Positions 9,018 through 17,760 of a DNA stretch of 64,000 nucleotides are shown piece after piece. Numbering within the stretch: position 1 is the first letter of the stretch; the number at the start of each line of letters is the position of its first letter. A program made the position numbers and the translations under genes. Origin of the DNA: GWF2-38-69 sp965228125 (GTDB lineage: Bacteria; Verrucomicrobiota; Lentisphaeria; Victivallales; GWF2-38-69); contig OZ245791.1 in the NCBI GenBank assembly GCA_965228125.1, forward strand, positions 248,001 to 312,000. Direction: 5' to 3'. The notes below the pieces were generated by a model. The model was not told the DNA's origin and made no database searches. It was given only the letters and a program-made list of their open reading frames with translations.

Positions 9018-10628
9018 TTAATATCCGTTGAGAAACTCCTCTAAAATTTTCTGGAATTCTATTGGAGTTTCTTCGATATTAATATGTTCTGAAACCACTA
9101 TGTCTATTAGTATTGATGTGATTTTTTCGTCATAGGTTTTACCCATACCTGCTTTCAGCTCTCTAAGAGCAAAGTCTAACCCCAAAGCTTTTCGATAAGG
9201 CCTGTTGTTCAACATAGCCTCGTATGAATCGCAGACTGCAATAATCTTTGCCTCTTCTATAATTTCATCAGATTTAAGTCCATATGGATACCCTGAACCA
9301 TCAAGCCTCTCATGATGCTGTAATATTACTTTTCTTATTGGCCATGGGTAAGCAACGTCCTTAAATATCTCATATCCTTTTTTAGGATGAGATTTAATTT
9401 TGTCGAACTCTTCTTTCGTTAGAGGAGTTACTTTATTCAGAAGTTCTGAAGGAATAGCCACTTTCCCAATATCATGAAGCATCGCTGCCAAGTAAAGGCC
9501 GATTATACGGTTATTGTCAAATCCAAGTCTCATCGCAACTAATACTGACAAGTTCGCGACCCTAAGTTGATGGAACTTTGTATATTCATCGTGCCCTTCA
9601 AGGGTAGTAGCTATGGCATTAATAGTCTGAATGAACAAATTTTTAATTAACCTCTCTCTCTTAACACTTTCAGTAGTTTCTCTGACTGTGCCAATAGAGT
9701 AAACACATCTGCCTTTACTGTCAAAGATATTTTCACATCTCTCTTCAACATATTTCTCGTTTTTAAACGCTGTAATAATCCGGTGGGTAATGTGATGAGG
9801 GTGTTTAGTGTTCATGGAATCAAGATACGCTTTGTTCACTCTGTCTCTGTCATCAGGATGGATAAAAGCTAAAAATTTCTCATATGTCGGAACAAAGTTT
9901 CTATCAGTAATCTCAAATATAGAAAATACCTCGTCTGTCCAAAACAGTTTATCTTTTAAAACATCAAACTCCCAATGCCCCATGATGGCTAATTTATTGG
10001 CAGCTCTAAGCCTGTTGTTAAGTTTTTGCATATCATGCTGGCTAACAAAGACGTTCTCCAGATTATCAAGAATGGTAATAAGAAAAAAAGTTGCTATCGG
10101 GAAAAAGATTAATGTCTGCAATAACGTATTCTTAAGAAACAGTGCATCATTAGGAACTTTTAAGATAAACAGCAAAACTGTTGATACTAAATAAACTAAA
10201 AAAGCAAGCATAAACACGTAACCTGGTTTGGCCAAAAAATCTTTCCTCTTCCTTAAGTAAGTATAGAGCATTCCAAGTATGCCGGATGTAATGGCTATAC
10301 CTATCGCAAGAATCAATTCTTCGCCTCCAATCGTAAGTTTATAGAGAACTGCTATTAATATAGAAATGACACCCCCCCATATACCTCCAATCACCCCTGC
10401 GGTACAAATAATCATAGCAACTCCATCTAAGGCTGAATATAGATTGGAATAAAATGGATTGGCAAGTGGAATAACCGTCATCATCCCATACAAGAAACCA
10501 GTCGCTGCGGCTCTCATCCTGTTTGCAGGAAAAACAGACTTGGCAATAAAAGAATATAAAAGAGACAGTGTAAAAATTATCGAAATATTGGATATATTAG
10601 AAATTAAAATATTTATGCCATTATTCAT
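9018..10628 (-). CDS. Membrane HD-GYP phosphodiesterase with 5TM-LYT sensor and PAS domain
   Basis: A second likely cyclic-di-GMP phosphodiesterase (536 residues), with a different sensor from the one near position 2 kb. The first 195 residues form about six hydrophobic helices resembling the LytS-type 5TM receptor, with the GGIWGG turn. A PAS domain (about 210-325; NKLAIMGHWEFDVLKDKLFW start) comes next. The HD-GYP domain (about 335-505) carries HDIGKVAIPSELL and HHERLDGSGYP intact. It converges on the carboxypeptidase gene and is separated from recO by about 115 nt. LytS-type sensors bind unknown small molecules in most cases. Confidence 0.92.
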   Translation of the reverse strand: MNNGINILISNISNISIIFTLSLLYSFIAKSVFPANRMRAAATGFLYGMMTVIPLANPFYSNLYSALDGVAMIICTAGVIGGIWGGVISILIAVLYKLTIGGEELILAIGIAITSGILGMLYTYLRKRKDFLAKPGYVFMLAFLVYLVSTVLLFILKVPNDALFLKNTLLQTLIFFPIATFFLITILDNLENVFVSQHDMQKLNNRLRAANKLAIMGHWEFDVLKDKLFWTDEVFSIFEITDRNFVPTYEKFLAFIHPDDRDRVNKAYLDSMNTKHPHHITHRIITAFKNEKYVEERCENIFDSKGRCVYSIGTVRETTESVKRERLIKNLFIQTINAIATTLEGHDEYTKFHQLRVANLSVLVAMRLGFDNNRIIGLYLAAMLHDIGKVAIPSELLNKVTPLTKEEFDKIKSHPKKGYEIFKDVAYPWPIRKVILQHHERLDGSGYPYGLKSDEIIEEAKIIAVCDSYEAMLNNRPYRKALGLDFALRELKAGMGKTYDEKITSILIDIVVSEHINIEETPIEFQKILEEFLNGY

Positions 10629-10742
10629 ATCGAAATATCCCTGATTTTATTTTTATGACAATCAACTGGAGTTCAAGTATAGTTTATCTGAACTCAAACA
10701 ACAATAGTTAAGAACCCTAATTATCGTATATCATTCATGATT

Positions 10743-11360
10743 TCAAAGACGCAGTTCCTGACACATATTATTAATCCACACTTCGAAACTATGCAGATAC
10801 ACATCGGAAACTTCAGGAAAACCGCCGCTCCCGTTAGCATATTTAAGCAGCAAGTTGACGAACATTTGGGCCGATTTTTCTTCTTCTTTCGAATCAGAGT
10901 TTGTCAGGATATGAGGCAAGGTTCCATTTTCATAGATGTAAGCAAGCTTAACCAACCATACGTAACTCTTTCCTCCGCTTACTACTCTTTCAAGGTGCTT
11001 TATAAGCGTTTCATATAGAAAACGGCTTGGAACACCATAGTGAGTGTTGTTTAAAATAAACGGCACTTCTTTAAGTATTTTTCCCAACTCAATGGAATTC
11101 CAAGCCAACTTGTCAAAATCCCTTACGTACTCAATTACCAGAGGGGATAAAAGAGATTTACCCTTATCTGCAAATTGAATATTAAATAACCTAAAAAGAT
11201 CAACTTCAGGGGACGATTTCCTGGTTATTTTCCTAGCCCCTTTGATAATAAGATCTATTCGGCCGTAAAATGGGCTTATGCCGGAAATAATCAGAGAACT
11301 CTCCATATAAGGAGTCTTCTTCAGTACTATAAATTGGGTCGAAATAATTTTATTGGGCAT
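10743..11360 (-). CDS. recO: DNA repair protein RecO
   Basis: RecO anneals DNA and helps RecR load RecA at gaps. The 205-residue protein starts with the characteristic OB-fold region (MPNKIISTQFIVLKKTPYME, then GRIDLIIKGARK) and continues into a helical domain (TLIKHLERVVSGGKSYVWLVKLAYIYENG). At 205 residues it is shorter than typical RecO (about 240), and the C-terminal CX2C zinc-finger cysteines found in some members are missing. The ATG at 11358-11360 is the only good start. It is divergent from the ATP-grasp operon at 11.6 kb, with about 235 nt between them. Confidence 0.85.
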   Translation of the reverse strand: MPNKIISTQFIVLKKTPYMESSLIISGISPFYGRIDLIIKGARKITRKSSPEVDLFRLFNIQFADKGKSLLSPLVIEYVRDFDKLAWNSIELGKILKEVPFILNNTHYGVPSRFLYETLIKHLERVVSGGKSYVWLVKLAYIYENGTLPHILTNSDSKEEEKSAQMFVNLLLKYANGSGGFPEVSDVYLHSFEVWINNMCQELRL

Positions 11361-11595
11361 AATGCTTAAAGATAAAATCAGTTTTCAGCATGAAGTATTT
11401 TCTGCTCTGCTACTACTATAACTCAGACACTACATAATCGGCAGAATAAAACCAATATTGATTCAGTTTTTTCTCGTATAAGACAGCTTTTTTGTATGAA
11501 TTGATTTTTTATAGCCCGAGTTATTGTTAAATATATAATTTCGGCTAAAATTATGATACTTTAAATATACTTCACTAGAGGAGGGAAATATTTTT

Positions 11596-13023
11596 ATGGA
11601 TTACGCGAATTATCAGACAAAGAATTTCTTTGATGAGATGATGGACAAAGAAGGAAAGATACGGGAACCATATGCCAAGTTATGCGAAAAACTCAAAGAT
11701 ATTCCCTTGGAAGAAATTCAGCAACACCAGTTCATAGCAGAAAAAATGCTGCTGAATAAAGGCGTCACTTTCAATGTTTATTCTGAAGGAACAGGCATAG
11801 AGAGAATTTTCCCATTTGACATAGTCCCCAGAATAATATCGAACAACGAATGGAATATTCTGGAAAAAGGCCTTACTCAAAGAATTACAGCTCTTAATAT
11901 GTTCATTGATGACGTGTACAATGAACAAAAGGCCATAAAAGACAAGATAATACCTCGTTCTATCGTGCTTTCCAGCAAAGACTACCTTAAAGAATGCAAA
12001 GGCTTCAGTCCCCCAAAAGGCATCTGGTGCCACATTTCAGGAATAGATTTGATCAGGCACTCTGATGGCAATTATTATATTCTAGAAGACAATTTAAGAG
12101 TTCCTTCAGGAGTCTCTTATGTTCTTGAAAATAGAGACCTTACTAAGCGTACCTTTGCCGAACTCATGGAGAATTTGAATATCAAACCCGTGTTGAACTA
12201 CCCTATGAAATTGCTTGAGATGCTTCATTTTATAAGCGAACGCCCCGATGCTCAGGCAGTTCTCCTTACCCCGGGAATATATAACTCTGCCTACTTTGAA
12301 CACGCTTTTCTGGCTAAACAGATGGGAATCGAGCTTGTGGAAGGCAAAGACCTTTTTGTTGAGAATGATATAGTTTATATGAAAACAACAAAAGGCCCTA
12401 AGAGAGTCCATGTAATCTATCGAAGAATAGACGATAAATTCCTGGATCCATTGGCTTTTCACCCCGATTCTATGCTTGGAGTGCCAGGAATATTCAAAGC
12501 ATACAAAAAACACAATGTAGCATTGGCAAATGCCCCCGGAACTGGCGTAGCTGATGATAAAGTGATCTGCGCATATGTGCCGAAACTCATTAAATATTAT
12601 CTCGGAGAAGATGCTATTATTCCAAACGTTCCGACTTTCCTGTGTTCAATCAAGAAAGAGTTGAACCATGTCCTTGAAAATCTACCCAATATGGTGGTCA
12701 AAGCTGCAAACCAATCGGGTGGATACGGTATGCTGATCGGACCTGCGGCATCTAAAAAAGAATTGACCGAATTCAGGGAAAACATTATAAATAACCCCAG
12801 AAACTATATAGCCCAGCCCGTCATGTCATTATCTACTGTGCCAACACTTATTGACGATCATCTTGAAGGAAGACACGTAGATTTGAGACCTTATATAATT
12901 TGCGGAGAGAAGGTCTATGTAACAAAGGGCGGACTGACCAGGGTAGCTCTCAAAAAAGGATCTCTGGTAGTTAATTCTTCACAAGGCGGCGGCAGTAAAG
13001 ACACATGGGTTTTAAATTCTTGA
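11596..13023 (+). CDS. Circularly permuted ATP-grasp protein of the Anbu cluster
   Basis: A 475-residue circularly permuted type 2 ATP-grasp protein (former DUF404/DUF407), predicted to form an amide-type bond using ATP. Visible motifs are YRRIDDKFLDPLAFHPDSMLG-type residues around 275-290, VVKAANQSGGYGMLIGP (around 370) and DLRPYIICGEKVYVTKGGLTRVA (around 435). It is the first gene of a four-gene run (11596-15626) and has a strong AGAGGAGG ribosome site. The same gene set, with an Alpha-E protein, a transglutaminase and a proteasome-like Anbu peptidase, recurs in many bacteria and has been proposed to make and process a peptide-like tag or product. The real substrate is unknown. Confidence 0.93.
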   Translation: MDYANYQTKNFFDEMMDKEGKIREPYAKLCEKLKDIPLEEIQQHQFIAEKMLLNKGVTFNVYSEGTGIERIFPFDIVPRIISNNEWNILEKGLTQRITALNMFIDDVYNEQKAIKDKIIPRSIVLSSKDYLKECKGFSPPKGIWCHISGIDLIRHSDGNYYILEDNLRVPSGVSYVLENRDLTKRTFAELMENLNIKPVLNYPMKLLEMLHFISERPDAQAVLLTPGIYNSAYFEHAFLAKQMGIELVEGKDLFVENDIVYMKTTKGPKRVHVIYRRIDDKFLDPLAFHPDSMLGVPGIFKAYKKHNVALANAPGTGVADDKVICAYVPKLIKYYLGEDAIIPNVPTFLCSIKKELNHVLENLPNMVVKAANQSGGYGMLIGPAASKKELTEFRENIINNPRNYIAQPVMSLSTVPTLIDDHLEGRHVDLRPYIICGEKVYVTKGGLTRVALKKGSLVVNSSQGGGSKDTWVLNS

Positions 13024-13041
13024 TTATAAGGAGAAATTATT

Positions 13042-13983
13042 ATGCTTAGCAGGGTAGCAAGTTCTATATATTGGATGAGTAGGTACATAGAAAGAGCCGA
13101 AAATTACGCAAGGTTCATTGATGTTCTAAAAAATCTGTCTCTTGAGCTCCCCCCTACTCTTAAAGAACAATGGAATCCGCTGGTTATGATGACAGGGGAT
13201 GCTCTCTTATTTGATTCAAAATACAGTTCTTACACAAAAAGCAACGTTATAAGATTTCTGACTGTTGATACAGATAATCCCAATTCAATATACTCATGTA
13301 TTTCAAAAGCTAGAGAAAATGCCAGAACTATCCGAGACACTTTGACTATTGAAATGTGGTTTCAAATTAATGAGATGTATCTTTCAGCCCAAAGCAGGCA
13401 AAAAAAGAAAAACTGGACAGATGAAACTCTTAACAACTTTCTTAAGGAAATAATAGATGGCAGTCAGCTCTTTTCGGGAATAATGCATACCACGTTTTCT
13501 CACGGGGAAGCGTGGAACTTCTCTCTCGTAGGAAGGATGCTTGAAAGGGGCGATAAGATAACAAGAATGATAGATATGAAATACTATTACCTTCTGCCAA
13601 AAGTCGAATATGTAGGCACGTCTCTGGATCTGCTGCAATGGAGCGCTATACTCAAGTCCGCAAGCGCTTATGAAATGTACAGAAAGACTTATCCCAGATT
13701 AACAGCTCCTCACATTTTGGAATTCCTGTTGTTCAACAAGGATTTTCCAAGAGCAGTAAGATATTGTGTAACACGCGCAGAGACAGGAATCCACACCATA
13801 ACAGGAACTCCTGCTAATACATATTCATGTGAATATGAAAGGGAATTGGGCAAACTGAGAGCGGATATGGATTTCACGGATACAAACGAAATAATTAAAC
13901 TTGGGCTTCACGATTATTTAATTGACATTGAGACCAGAATGAATGCTATAGGCGCAGCTATATCTGAAACATTCTTCTTCTGA
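13042..13983 (+). CDS. Alpha-E domain protein (DUF403)
   Basis: A 313-residue all-helical protein of the Alpha-E family. The start MLSRVASSIYWMSRYIERAENYAR is typical of the family; residues IYWMSRYIERAENYAR hold the conserved Tyr/Trp, Arg and Glu. It follows the ATP-grasp gene by 18 nt with an AAGGAGA ribosome site, and the two are fused in some other bacteria. The biochemical role is not established; linkage suggests a partner for the ATP-grasp ligase. Confidence 0.92.
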   Translation: MLSRVASSIYWMSRYIERAENYARFIDVLKNLSLELPPTLKEQWNPLVMMTGDALLFDSKYSSYTKSNVIRFLTVDTDNPNSIYSCISKARENARTIRDTLTIEMWFQINEMYLSAQSRQKKKNWTDETLNNFLKEIIDGSQLFSGIMHTTFSHGEAWNFSLVGRMLERGDKITRMIDMKYYYLLPKVEYVGTSLDLLQWSAILKSASAYEMYRKTYPRLTAPHILEFLLFNKDFPRAVRYCVTRAETGIHTITGTPANTYSCEYERELGKLRADMDFTDTNEIIKLGLHDYLIDIETRMNAIGAAISETFFF

Positions 13984-14034
13984 TTAAAATCTGTTGTGAC
14001 TTACCAACCAGTTGCCTAAGAAAGGAAAATCTTA

Positions 14035-14763
14035 ATGACATATTGTCTTGTTTTAAAACTGGAGGATGGCCTTGTCGGGCTTTCCGATACAATGATAACA
14101 AGCGGAAGGGAATACCTGACCGCCTCAAAAGTTTTGATCCCGCAGACTTTAGGTAATCATAAGTTTTTTATAATGAGCTCAGGCCTAAGATCGGTAAGAG
14201 ATAAAGCAGTTACATATTTTCAGGAAGCTATAGAAGAAGACTCAGGAAACTTCAATAAGCTTTACAAAGTAGTAAACGCATTAGCAGCACAAATTCGGCG
14301 AGTGGCAAAAGAGGACAAAGAATATCTTAAGAGCAGCGGGTTCGATTTTAATATTCATACACTTGTCGCAGGACAGCTGGAAGACGATAAGGAGCACATG
14401 CTGTACATGCTTTATCCTGAGGGGAATTGGGTTGAAGTAGGAGAGAATTCTCCATACTTTTCCATAGGAAATACAGGATACGGCAAGCCTATTCTCGATA
14501 GGACCATCAACTACAATTCATCCATGAATTTTGCCCTTAAAGTAGCATTTCTGGCATTTGATGCGACAAGACTTAGTTCAAACGATGTAAATTACCCTGT
14601 AGATGTTGTTCTATATAGAAAGAATTCATTCAAAATAGCCACCCACAGGTACTCTTACAGCGACCTCTATACTTACTCCGATAAATGGAAAGACATGATA
14701 GCCAAGTCGGTCAGAGACATGCCTGATGAATGGATAAATACAGTTTTTTCCAAACTTGATTAA
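14035..14763 (+). CDS. Anbu-type proteasome-like peptidase
   Basis: A 242-residue Ntn-hydrolase of the Anbu family, ancestral-type relatives of HslV and the 20S proteasome beta subunit. It begins Met-Thr-Tyr-Cys, so removal of Met exposes the Thr1 nucleophile, as expected for the family. LEDGLVGLSDTMITSGREY follows, matching the Asp-containing first loop. No propeptide is present. It is the third gene of the ATP-grasp, Alpha-E, Anbu, transglutaminase run, 51 nt after the Alpha-E gene with an AAAGGA ribosome site. Anbu proteins assemble into open helical or ring-like oligomers; a natural substrate is not known. Confidence 0.92.
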   Translation: MTYCLVLKLEDGLVGLSDTMITSGREYLTASKVLIPQTLGNHKFFIMSSGLRSVRDKAVTYFQEAIEEDSGNFNKLYKVVNALAAQIRRVAKEDKEYLKSSGFDFNIHTLVAGQLEDDKEHMLYMLYPEGNWVEVGENSPYFSIGNTGYGKPILDRTINYNSSMNFALKVAFLAFDATRLSSNDVNYPVDVVLYRKNSFKIATHRYSYSDLYTYSDKWKDMIAKSVRDMPDEWINTVFSKLD

Positions 14764-14777
14764 CAATAGGATTTCTT

Positions 14778-15626
14778 ATGAGATGCATAATAACCCACTC
14801 CACTTCCTATACCTACTCTGAAAGTGTAGGATTTGGAAATCATATCATAAAACTCACTCCGAAACCAGCAAAACACGTAACTCTAAACTCTCACAAGCTG
14901 ACCATTACCCCTACTCCTTCTATGCTTTATAGATATGAAGAAACAGATGGCTCGTTGGTATACAGCGCTTTTTTCAATACAAAATCCAAAATATTAAGTT
15001 TCGAACATGTTTCAGATGTATCACTGGAAGAATATAATCCTTTTGACTTTATGATTTCCCCTCTCGAATATGTAAGAGTGCCTTTTACCATGAACCAGTC
15101 CACTCATCCTGACCTAATGCCGTTCTTACATGAATATGAACCGCTCTCTGACGAGCTTAAGGATTTTATTCATGCTGTTTCAGATGAGCTTAAAGATTCA
15201 ACACTGGATTTCGCTATTACTATGTGCAGTAAAATTCGTGAAATGATAGCATATGGAAAAAGAATTAACCCTGCCCCGCAATTTGCCAACGAAACTTTCC
15301 ATTTAAGAAAAGGTTCATGTCGTGACATGGCCAGGATTTTCCTTCAGATTTGCCGGTATGCAGGTATCCCTTCGCGTTTTGTAAGCGGATATGCTATCAA
15401 AGAAGTACCGGAAGGAGAAAACCCCGACCTTCACTCTTGGGTAGATCTTTACATTCCGGGAGGCGGATGGGTAGCTTTCGATCCTACATTAGGACTTATC
15501 CCTTCAGGCGGGCAGTTAGCTTTAACTTCTTCTGCCGAGCTGAAATGCACCACACCTATTTCAGGAGGATTTATTGGTAACGCAGATTCAAAGCTAGATC
15601 ACTTGCTTACTTATAAATTCCTCTAG
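14778..15626 (+). CDS. Transglutaminase-like cysteine protease family protein
   Basis: A 282-residue protein with an N-terminal beta region (about 1-110, TSYTYSESVGFGNHIIKLTPKP) and a transglutaminase core. The catalytic triad is visible: Cys in KGSCRDMARIF (around 181), His in LHSWVDLYIPGGGWVAFDPT, and Asp in FDPT of the same stretch. No signal peptide is seen, so it acts in the cytoplasm with the other three products. It is 14 nt after the Anbu gene. In this family the fold can act as a protease or an amide-forming enzyme; the choice cannot be made from sequence. Confidence 0.93.
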   Translation: MRCIITHSTSYTYSESVGFGNHIIKLTPKPAKHVTLNSHKLTITPTPSMLYRYEETDGSLVYSAFFNTKSKILSFEHVSDVSLEEYNPFDFMISPLEYVRVPFTMNQSTHPDLMPFLHEYEPLSDELKDFIHAVSDELKDSTLDFAITMCSKIREMIAYGKRINPAPQFANETFHLRKGSCRDMARIFLQICRYAGIPSRFVSGYAIKEVPEGENPDLHSWVDLYIPGGGWVAFDPTLGLIPSGGQLALTSSAELKCTTPISGGFIGNADSKLDHLLTYKFL

Positions 15627-15755
15627 TCAGCATTACCTGCAGATACGATTCTTTAGTATACATAGACTTCAATAGCATGTTGTGTTTAGCTATTGAAAGG
15701 GATTAGCTATAAGAATATAATAACCCCATAAATCATATAAAAAGGGTTTTTATCA

Positions 15756-16169
15756 ATGAAAAAAAAATTTTTAAACGCTTTAGCTATATCGGCTTTGCTT
15801 GTTTCTTCAACAATTGTTTCATCCTGTAGATCTGCAACAAACAATACCACTAATGACACTACCCTTACCCAAGCCAATATAGTTTTAAATCTTAAAAAAG
15901 GTGAAACTACTCAGGCCGAAGTACTTAACGCTTTTGGAGCTCCTAATATCATAACGACTGACGCTTCCGGCAACGAAGTTTGGAGTTATCAAAGAAATTC
16001 AATGTCGGCTCAGACAAGCAGTGACGGGTTCTATGCCACTATAGTTTTAGCCGGATACAATTCAGGCGGCGGCGGATACAACCAATCTACAAGAACGGCA
16101 ACTCTTATAATAAAATTCGGCGCTGATAAAAAAGTCACGGATTTTAAATTTATGTCAACTTCTTTCTAA
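15756..16169 (+). CDS. Lipoprotein with BamE/SmpA-like domain
   Basis: A 137-residue exported protein. The N-terminus is a signal sequence (MKKKFLNALAISALLVSST) ending in IVSSC, an acceptable though not ideal lipobox, with the acylated Cys at about residue 24. A Thr/Asn-rich linker leads to LKKGETTQAEVLNAFGAP, followed by EVWSYQRN; this is the two-helix/beta pattern of small BamE/SmpA-like outer-membrane lipoproteins. A Gly-rich loop (NSGGGGYNQ) interrupts the sheet. It starts 129 nt after the transglutaminase gene and 25 nt before another lipoprotein. Confidence 0.72.
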   Translation: MKKKFLNALAISALLVSSTIVSSCRSATNNTTNDTTLTQANIVLNLKKGETTQAEVLNAFGAPNIITTDASGNEVWSYQRNSMSAQTSSDGFYATIVLAGYNSGGGGYNQSTRTATLIIKFGADKKVTDFKFMSTSF

Positions 16170-16194
16170 CCTTAAAAAATAAACCATTATCCCT

Positions 16195-16725
16195 ATGCTA
16201 AAAAAGTTATATTTAGTCCTTTTAAGCTCTTCCTTCCTTTTCATAGTTGGCTGTGAAATGCTTAATCATCCTCCTCAAATGACTAGCCTGCAAATACAAG
16301 CCATTCAATCAAGAGAATTTGAAACATCTAAAGCCATAGCCTTTGCTTCAACCATGTCAGTCTTGCAGGATTTGGGGTATATCGTCTCCATGGCAAGTAT
16401 AGAAACAGGTTTTATAACAGCTCAAAGCCCCACTTCGTCTGACTTCTTCTCAGGAATTCAGACAACGAAGGTTACGGCCTACATTCAAAGCATGCCAAAT
16501 AGCAGTACAAAAATCAGGCTCAATTTTGTCACACAAAGTCAAATATCCCAGCCAAATGGCGGCGGGGTCATAATTACCGATACAGCTATATACAACCCAC
16601 AGCCTTATCAAGAAGCTTTCAATAAGATACAAGAGCAAATATTCATTAACACACCTTTCAGCAATGGCAAGACACCCACTGCGATGCAACAGCCTGACAT
16701 GCCTTCCGGCACTCCGGCACAATAG
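16195..16725 (+). CDS. Predicted lipoprotein, unknown function
   Basis: A 176-residue lipoprotein. The signal peptide ends in FIVGC (Cys at about 20). The mature part starts with SREFETSKAIAFASTMSVLQDLGY and GFITAQ, a pattern seen in small periplasmic alpha/beta lipoproteins of unknown function. The C-terminal 20 residues are Pro/Thr-rich and probably unstructured. It follows the BamE-like lipoprotein gene closely (25 nt) and may act with it at the outer membrane. No enzyme motif is visible. Confidence 0.7.
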   Translation: MLKKLYLVLLSSSFLFIVGCEMLNHPPQMTSLQIQAIQSREFETSKAIAFASTMSVLQDLGYIVSMASIETGFITAQSPTSSDFFSGIQTTKVTAYIQSMPNSSTKIRLNFVTQSQISQPNGGGVIITDTAIYNPQPYQEAFNKIQEQIFINTPFSNGKTPTAMQQPDMPSGTPAQ

Positions 16726-16755
16726 TGTTGAGTACTAAATTATGAGCTTTAGATT

Positions 16756-17760
16756 TTGAGAACAGAAATAGAAAATACGATAGCCGAAATCCCAAATCAA
16801 AGTCTTATTAATTCTTCATTTGCCCCTTTAGAAAAGCTTCAAACAATTACTGAAAATTTGCATAAAGAGGATGTTTCAGCTTTATGCCTCCTTGATAATG
16901 AAGGATTCATAATCGGCAAAGATGAAACTTTGGATAATTACAAGAACAGGCTAAGCAAAATATTCAATGACATCAGGGATTTAAACAACGAGCTCAAAGA
17001 TAACAATACTTTTATTGTTTATGGCAGACTTGGAATAAAAAGCAGTGACAGGATAGGACAAGAGCTTTGCAAAGAAGCAGTACACATTGTTTCCACAAAA
17101 TACTCTATTGAACCTTCTTTGATCGAAAGCTTCTACGCTCCAAAAAGTTTTGGTCTATTTGTCGGAGGGTGCGCTGTGACATTCGACTCAGGATTATCTG
17201 TCATTCTTCTTAAAAGAAAATTTAAATTCAAAAAGAAATGGCTTCTCTACACTTCATCCGAACTTCTTGCGCACGAACTCTGCCATTCTGCCAGAGCACC
17301 TATCATGGATAATAAGCTGGAAGAATTTTTCGCATATAATATTTCTGACAGCCCTTTAAGAAAACATTTGGGTAATTGCTTCAAAAGCCAGTGGGATTCT
17401 ATCTTAATTCTGCTTCCGATTTTCCTGCTTATGACAATAACAATATTTAAAGCTCTTGTATTCCCATCAATAAATACAGTTTTTTTTTGGGTGCTTATCC
17501 TTGTCTATCCTGCCTTTTTAATCATTCGTAATCACTTTGTAATGAGTAAATTTTACAGAGCCAAAGATGTTTTATCTCTCTATCTGACGAAAAAAGATAG
17601 CATCATGCCAATCTTATTCAGAAGTTCTTTTGATGAAATCTCAACTATGGCCAAAATAAAAAGCATACATGATTTTGACTCATTTATAGAGGGAAAAACT
17701 CAAGCCGAGCTTCGCTGGAAAATCATTTACTCCAGGTTTGTTAAACCGATTATAGAGTAG
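16756..17760 (+). CDS. Membrane zinc metallopeptidase-like protein (HELCH motif)
   Basis: A 334-residue protein with a zincin motif HELCH in SSELLAHELCHSAR (around residue 173) and a downstream LEEFFAYN that could give the third zinc ligand (Glu). Two membrane helices follow (about 213-232 and 238-258), with a cytoplasmic-type tail. No ATG lies near the front: the frame begins with TTG at 16756 and stop codons lie just upstream, so TTG is the probable start. No ribosome site stands out. It is not a member of a family I can name with confidence. It overlaps the convergent gene at 17750 by 11 nt. Confidence 0.65.
   Translation: MRTEIENTIAEIPNQSLINSSFAPLEKLQTITENLHKEDVSALCLLDNEGFIIGKDETLDNYKNRLSKIFNDIRDLNNELKDNNTFIVYGRLGIKSSDRIGQELCKEAVHIVSTKYSIEPSLIESFYAPKSFGLFVGGCAVTFDSGLSVILLKRKFKFKKKWLLYTSSELLAHELCHSARAPIMDNKLEEFFAYNISDSPLRKHLGNCFKSQWDSILILLPIFLLMTITIFKALVFPSINTVFFWVLILVYPAFLIIRNHFVMSKFYRAKDVLSLYLTKKDSIMPILFRSSFDEISTMAKIKSIHDFDSFIEGKTQAELRWKIIYSRFVKPIIE

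Noticed and set aside
12106..12513. 135-codon minus-strand frame antisense to the ATP-grasp gene
   Set aside because: Shadow frame; the plus-strand gene is clearly real.
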